This document shows positions 58,085-64,000 of a stretch of DNA of 64,000 nucleotides, in pieces (position 1 is the stretch's first letter; the number at the start of each line of letters is the position of its first letter). The stretch lies in the NCBI GenBank assembly GCA_028583415.1, contig CM053273.1, positions 85,022,074 to 85,086,073 on the forward strand, read 5' to 3'. Source of the DNA: Protea cynaroides. Its lineage: Eukaryota > Streptophyta > Magnoliopsida > Proteales > Proteaceae. The notes under the pieces were generated by a model. It searched no databases and was not told the DNA's origin. It worked only from the letters and a program-made list of their open reading frames with translations. The position numbers and the translations under genes were made by a program.

Positions 58085-59500
58085 GTATCGTACCTAATAA
58101 TGGCTTACCCGCCAGAGTACTCTTTCATTCTGGAGCTACTCATTCTTTTATATCTGTGTCATTCGAAAAGAAATTAAATCTACCCCTCAGACCTTTAGAC
58201 TATAAACTCCTTGTACGATAACCTATGGGATTAGAAGTGGAACTAGACAAAGGTTACGGACCATGTCCAATTCTTATCGACGAAAAGACTTTGGATCCAA
58301 CCTTAATTAAACTTGAGATGGCAAACTTGACGTTATCTTGGGAATAGATTGGTTAGCTCGGCACTCTGCAAACCTATTATGTGCAGAAAAGAAATTGACA
58401 TTTAAAGACAAGGAAGGAGTAGAGTTTACTTTTGCAAGAACCAAACTTTCTCGTAAACGAAAACTCATTCTCTCGGCATTGAAGGCCAGAAAATGCCTCG
58501 AGAAAGGAGGAATTGGGTATCTAGTATCCATGGTTGACCTCACCAAGGAAGCACCATGAATGGAGGATATTGAAGTTGTGCGTGAATTTTTGGATGTATT
58601 TTCTAAGGAACTACCAGGACTACCATCCGACCGAGCGACAGAGTTCGTTATAAATCTTATGCCCGGAGCCATACCAGTATCTAAAGCACCTTATCGAATG
58701 GCTCCTACTGAACTGAAGAAACTAAAGGTACAATTACTGGACAAGGGTTATATCAGACCAAGCATATTACCATGGGGAGCACCAGTATTGTTCATGAAAA
58801 AGAAGGACGATAGCGTTTGATTGTGAATAAATTATCAGGAATTGAATAAGCTTACAATCAAGAATCGATACCCATTGCCCAGGATCGATGACTTGTTTGA
58901 TCAGTTGCAAGGTGCCAAAGTGTTCTCTAAAATTGATATTTGGTCAGGATACCATCAATTAAAGATTAAGGAAGGTGATATTCCGAAGACAGCATTTAGA
59001 ACCAGATATGGACATTATGAATTTTTAGTCATGTCTTTTGGATTAACTAATGCACCCGTAACTTTTATGGAACTCATGAATCGGGTATTCCATGATATGT
59101 TGGATACGTCAGTTATTGTATTTATTGACAACATACTAGTCTACTCTAAGGACAAGAAAACTCATGTCCCAAATCTAAGAGTCGTTCTGCATCGACTAAG
59201 AAAAGAGAAGCTCTACGTAAAATTTATAAAGTGTAAGTTCTGGCTAATGAAGTCGCTTTCTTAGGCCATGTTGTATTCGCTGAAGGAATTATAGTAGATC
59301 CTAGCAAGATTGAAGCCATTGTGAAATGGAAAGCACCTAAGAATATTGTCGAAATCAAAAGTTTCTTAAGTTTAGTGGGTTACTATCGACGATTCGTGGA
59401 AGATTACTCTAGAATCGCCGTACCTCTCATTAGTCTGACAAAGAAAGGAGAAAAATTTGTTTGGACTGATAAATGTGAAGAGTGTTTCACACATTGAAGG
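58085..59500 (+). pseudogene. pol: Protease and reverse transcriptase (element B)
   Basis: PR: ARVLFHSGATHSFI with catalytic Asp as His (CAT, 58126-58128). RT: KAPYRMAPTELKKLK, GYIRPSILPWGAPVLF, NRYPLPRIDDLFDQL, FSKIDIWSGYHQLK, VMSFGLTNAPVTF and FIDNILVYSKD, where the second catalytic Asp is Asn (59130-59132). A deletion near 58730, stops near 58558, 58818 and 58824, and a shift near 59240 are present. Confidence 0.82.
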
Positions 59501-60000
59501 CTAAATTGATATCAATTACCATCTTGATTATTTCGATCCCAGGACAACCATTTACCTTGTACACTGATGTGTCTGGGTTAGGTTAAGGATGTGTGCTTAT
59601 GCAAGGAGAACAAGTAATTGTGTATGCCTCAAGACAACTGAAGACACATGAGAAGAACTATCCCACTCATGACTTGGAATTAGCAGTAGTAGTACATGCT
59701 GTTAAGATATGGAAACATTATTTGTATGGAGAGAAATTTCAGATTAAATCAGATCATAAGAGTCTCACTCATCTTTTTAATCAGAAGGAGTTGAACATGA
59801 GACAAAGAAGATGGCTGGAATTATGAAGGATTATGATTGCGATATCCAGTATCATTCAGGAAAAGCTAATGTAGTTGCTGACGCACTAAGTAGGAAAGCT
59901 ATGACAGAATCCCAAGAAGAAGTTAGTGTAAATGCTGCGGCGTGTGTCACAGGGAGTGTATTTAATTACGGTAAAGAGCAACTCGTGATTGAATCAACTG
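59500..60000 (+). pseudogene. RNase H domain (element B)
   Basis: LYTDVSGLG-stop-GCVLMQGEQVIVYASRQL, PTHDLELAVVVHAVKIWKH, KSDHKSLTHLFNQKE, then after a one-base shift near 59825 VVADALSRKAM. The catalytic YTDA is YTDV, so Asp is kept. Confidence 0.8.
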
Positions 60001-60099
60001 ACCAAGGGTTTATTCATCTATTCTCAAATATGTTTGCTACATTGAAGATTGTACCTGATCTATTACGAAGTAAAGGCCACTATTAAATCAAACCCTTAT

Positions 60100-61215
60100 C
60101 TGAGAACGGTGCAAGAAGGCCTCGAAAATGGTAGGCTACTTCTGAGTTCACCTTGGACATTGAAAAGGTACTAAAATACAAAGGAAGGGTATGTGTTCCT
60201 GAAAATGAAGACTTGGATATTAGACACAGACTAATGAAGGAAGCTCACACCACCATTTATTTGGTACATCTTGGAAGTACGAAGATGTATCACGATCTGA
60301 AGAAACTATATTGGTGGAGAGGAATGAAAGCAGATGTAGCTAAATTTGTGTTTCAATGCTTGAATTGTCAGTAAGTAAAGGCTGAAAGGCAAAGACATGT
60401 AGGATTGTTGCAGCCACTGCCAGAACTAGCATGGAAATAGGACAGCATCACTATGGACTTCGCCATCGGGTTACCATTGACTCCCCGAGTAGTTGACGCG
60501 GTCTAGGAGATTGTGGATCATTTGACTAAGACAGCTTGTTTCATAGCTATACAACCTCAGTACACCCTAGAGAGGTTAGCTAAGCTTTATGTAGATAATA
60601 TTGTCCGATTACATGGTGTACCTGAAAGCATTGTGTCCGACAAAGACCCACGCTTTACCTCAAAGTTTTGGGAAGGATTACAGAAATCTATGGATACAAC
60701 ATTGAAGTTTAGTACTGCATTCCATCCTCAGACAGACGGACAGTCGAAGCGTACTATTCAGATTTTAGAAGACATGCTTCGAGCTTATGTTATTGATTTC
60801 AAAGGATTATGGGATGAGAAATTACCATTGATTGAGTTCGCTTATAACAACAGCAATCAAGCAACTATACAGATGTCACCCTATGAAGCACAGTATGGTA
60901 GGAAATGTCGAACTCTTTTGTTTTGGAATGAAGTTGGAGAATGGAGTATTGTTGGACCAGAGTTTGTTGAAGAGACTTGTCGAGTAGTCGACATTATCAG
61001 GGAAAGATTCTGAATAGCTCAGAATCGTAAGAAGCAATATGTAGATAATCGATGCAGAGATCTCGAATTCACCATAGGTGATAAGGTATTTCTGAAAATA
61101 TCTCCTATGCGTGGTTTGGAAAGGTTTGGACAGAAGGGAAAGTTGTGTCCCAGATATATTGAACCTTATGAAGTTCTAGATAGACGTAGAAAAATAGCAT
61201 ATCAGTTAGCACTAC
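60100..61215 (+). pseudogene. Integrase, truncated by D2 (element B)
   Basis: AHTTIYLVHLGSTKMYHDLKK, FVFQCLNCQ, a stop, then DSITMDFAIGLPLTP. An open stretch of 166 residues at 60513-61013 reads CFIAIQPQYTLERLAKLY, VSDKDPRFTSKFW and HPQTDGQSKRTIQ. The conserved Glu of SERT is Lys (AAG, 60747-60749). GDKVFLKISPMRGLERF follows, and the frame is cut at YQLALL by D2. Confidence 0.82.
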
Positions 61216-62059
61216 TGTAAGCACCCCATTTTTGCCATCCCAGCTAAACAAAGCCCTGCGGGCGTGTGGACAACAAAAGGAGAAAGATGATCGAAAGTTT
61301 GGATTTTTGACTGCGAATTTGAGGAAGTTTTCAATGGGTCGTGAATTTGAGGAAGTTTTCAATGGGTCCACAGAAGGTCATGGGTTATAATTTTGCATGG
61401 ATGCATAGGTCATAGAATTATCTTCGAAATGAGACCAGTTGCTCAATTCGATATCAAATGAAGAAGATATGACCATTTTAGTCGGATGATACATATAAGG
61501 GAGGTTTATGAAGTTATAATTATCCCCCGGGGGCTCCGGGCAAATTATCCAAGTCGGGAAAACCAACGATCGTTTGAATTTCAAATCATCATATCTTAAT
61601 CATCCGACATCGGATTCGATGATCCCAAGACCATTATTCTTCATTCATGATGTTCTACAAAGTGGACGTAGGAAAAATCCGGGTGAAAGTCACCCATGGG
61701 TCCCATGCAAGCTTGCATGCAAAATTATCGTCGGAACTCGCATATCTTTTCCGCTCTACATCGGATTCGGGTGGGGATTCCAGGTCCTCCTATATTCCTC
61801 ATTTTAATGTTCTACAAAATGACCGGAAAAATTTGGAATAGAGGCCATCGGAAAATTCCATGCGGGATGACGGAGGAATTGACCCATGAAATGACAAGGA
61901 GAAAAACCCCAGTTAATTCCAATTAATCAGCCAAACTCGGTTGAGCTAGTTTTGGTCCACCTAGCTCAGCCCATCATCAGCTTCTTAACTCGGTCAACTT
62001 AAGTCGGTCTCAACCGTTTCGAACCAGTTCATTTATGTGCATAGTATTTATATATATTA

Positions 62060-62068
<9 letters not shown>

Positions 62069-62133
<65 letters not shown>

Positions 62134-62136
62134 ATG
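62069..62136. repeat. (TA)n/(TG)n microsatellite in D2
   Basis: About 24 TA units followed by TGTGTG; positional equivalent of 37613-37727 in D1. Confidence 0.9.
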
Positions 62137-62520
62137 TATGTTATTAAATATATGTGTATATATGTATATAATATATATTATTAAAAAAACGTAGAAGAGA
62201 AGGCGATTTAGGGTTTTGAGATAATCCAAAAGGATTTTGAGAAGAAAAAGGAAAGAGGGGAGAGAGAAAACGTGAAAGAGAAGGGATTTAGGGTTTTGAG
62301 ATAATCCAAAAAGATTTTGAGAAGAAAAAGGAAAGAGAGAGGAATAAAAGAAAAAGAAAAGAAAAAAGGGGGAAAAAGATTCCCCTTCATGTTTTCTAGA
62401 AAGAAAACGTGAAAGAGAGAGAGGAGAAAGAAAGAAAGAAAAAAAAGGAAGGAAAGAAAAGGAAAAAAAATATATATTTTTTAGAAAAAAAGGATCTTCT
62501 AGAAAATGAGTGAAAAATTA

Positions 62521-62531
62521 TAAATAGGCAA
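62521..62531 (+). promoter_or_regulatory. TATA box in D2
   Basis: TATAAATAGGC in an otherwise purine-rich tract, followed by AAGAGGAGG and GAGAG repeats. It supports plus orientation of D2. Confidence 0.45.
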
Positions 62532-63907
62532 GAGGAGGATCCTTTTTTCCATACCAGAGAGAGAGGGGAACGTGGGTGAGAGAGAGAAACGTGAGTGAGA
62601 GAGAGAAAACGTGAGAGAGGAAGAAAGAAAGAGAGAGAAAAGAGAAAAGAAAGAAAAGATAAGAAGAAAAGAGAGAAAGAGAAGAGAGAAAGAAGCAGAA
62701 GAGAGGAGAAGGAGGATTCACATTCAAAGGGGATTGATACAACCCCCAATCACCCTTCATCAACGGTTTCGCTCGATTTGAGCCCAAGGTTAGTACTCTA
62801 AACAAATTTAGAGGTCGTTATAATGCCCGAATGCCAATTTTGCTTGAAAAAGGCTAATTTTCATGAAATCTCAATCATGAATGCTCTATTACATGCTTGT
62901 TAATGTTAAGATGCCTATGTCTAACATTTTTCATGAATGATAATTTGTCTAAGCTATTCAATGATGAATTTTTTATTGATATACAATGATGTTTGAGGTT
63001 TTTTGTAAATTTCATAAAGTGATTTTCTGATCTGAAAATTCTAGATTTAGGGTTCAAACTTAGGACGTACATCATATGTATTTTTTATAAGATTTTGAAG
63101 CCCAATATTTTATGGGAGCCTCTCTGATATGATAGAAGACTACCCTAAAAATTTCGTTCCATTTGGAATTGGGGAAATATATCAAAAAATTTGTCTTTGA
63201 CATTGCTATTTTTCTCGGATGTAATGCAATCCCCCATCGGAAAGTCTCTAGACAAAGGCCTTATGGCCATAATCAGAACATCCACTTAAAATGAACTTTT
63301 TAGACATGAAAGTATTCTAAAAAATGGCACTAGTTTCATATTTTTTCCATTTTTCGTTGAATTGATATCAATTTTTAAGTGCATAGTGCTTTGATTTCAG
63401 ATCTGTCATGATGTGCTGATTTGCATGATTGAAAAGAGTCATTTTTCACAAAGAAAATATACTGTTTTAACTTGTTTTTCTTAATGAAATTTTATATCAG
63501 ACAGTTATCTACATAGATATATGTTTGTATTTAATTTTCATTAAGAATAGAATTTTATTTGGAATTTATGGTGCAACTGGTCAAAAATCTGGAACAGACC
63601 TGACCAGTGTATTTGCCTGTACTTGGGGAATATTTTCGACCTGCCTATGGTATCTTTTAGGATTAGATTCCTTGAGACAAAATGTTGGCCTCTGAGTCTT
63701 CTTTCCAGGGATATCTTGTAAGAATTTTTTGAGTAAGTACAGTGCCTTATGTGCCCATTTTGGTCCAGCCTGACAAAGCTGTCATCTTGCTGCGTGTTCC
63801 ATCATGTTTTGATTGATTCTCATATGCTTTGGTTGTTTCTCACATTCCATATTTGATGTTATATTTGTTCACATGCTATGTTCAGATGCTCGTATGCATA
63901 CACTACT

Positions 63908-64000
63908 ATAATTGGAATGGTCACATTGTCATAATTGGAATAGTCACACTGCCATAATTGGAATGATCACACTGCCATAATTGGAATAATCACATTGCCA
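63908..64000. repeat. 23-bp tandem repeat at window edge
   Basis: ATAATTGGAATGGTCACACTGCC-like units start at 63908, 63931, 63954 and 63977; the array probably continues past the window. Confidence 0.8.

Larger units (their letters stand above)
61216..64000 (+). mobile_element. D2: start of a second D-family LTR, continues past window
   Basis: Begins TGTAAGCACCCCATTTTTGCC after ACTAC (possible target duplication). Its first ~1.5 kb matches D1 in inverted orientation: GCTAAACAAAG, the GAGGAAGTTTTCAATGGG pair, CATGTTCTACAAAGTGGACG-like text, the (TA)n and the purine tract. TATAAATAGGC at about 62521 suggests a promoter. Beyond about 62750 the similarity to D1 is no longer obvious. No coding region was recognised. 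Confidence 0.75.

Noticed and set aside
62396..62801. Arg/Glu-rich or Phe/Ser-rich frames on both strands
   Set aside because: Low-complexity purine tract of D2 read in different frames.

Overview
This is repeat-dense, non-genic DNA from a flowering plant nucleus. Almost every base past position 3490 belongs to an LTR retrotransposon. The evidence is plant-type Ty1/copia (Tork/Tnt1-like), Ty3/gypsy Tat (two RNase H domains) and Ty3/gypsy chromovirus (Tekay/Del-like) polyproteins, initiator-tRNA-Met primer sites, a Mutator-type MITE and a tRNA-derived SINE-like insertion. I cannot name the species. I see no intact host gene.

Layout. 1-3220: AT-rich spacer with a 9-bp-TSD MITE (546-742), a SINE-like element (865-1002) and an LTR-like remnant (~1330-2010). 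3226-3480: fragment of an RNase H domain. 3493-8248: decayed copia element whose 3' LTR is cut by element T. T (8249-18395): a Tat-lineage gypsy element with 5' LTR, gag, PR, RT, RNase H, second RNase H, INT, a 54-bp tandem array and a decayed antisense ORF; its 3' end is outside the window. E (18396-19913 and 31830-32620): one LTR of a chromovirus-type family inserted in T. A (19914-31829): a complete chromovirus element inserted in LTR E (TSD CTATC). B (from 32621, 3' end outside the window): a second element inserted in LTR E. B carries three insertions: D1 (33615-38888, a 5.27-kb LTR-like unit in B's 5' LTR, TSD CCCTA), C (43359-57418, a complete element in B's gag, TSD CAACT) and D2 (from 61216, in B's pol). 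C in turn carries F (51590-53790, an inverted solo LTR in pol).

How the parts work together. A, B and C share a layout: ~2.3-kb LTR; Met-tRNA primer site; an antisense gene (putative plant transposon protein family, about 400 residues) in the leader, preceded on its own strand by a conserved donor and acceptor; a cluster of GGTCG/CGACC words; gag with a CCHC knuckle; a 69-bp GT-AG segment carrying the gag stop codon; then PR-RT-RNase H-INT ending in a chromodomain-like tail; polypurine tract; LTR. The gag-pol frames are riddled with stops and frameshifts, while the antisense frame is nearly open in A and open in C. The PR active-site Asp is His or Asn in all three. The LTRs also hold a 132-nt reading frame (ending in a CECxxC-type motif) of identical length in four LTRs, including the divergent F, with many synonymous differences between E and F. 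The antisense gene, the LTR mini-exon and the family-specific GGTCG clusters are the most promising undescribed features.
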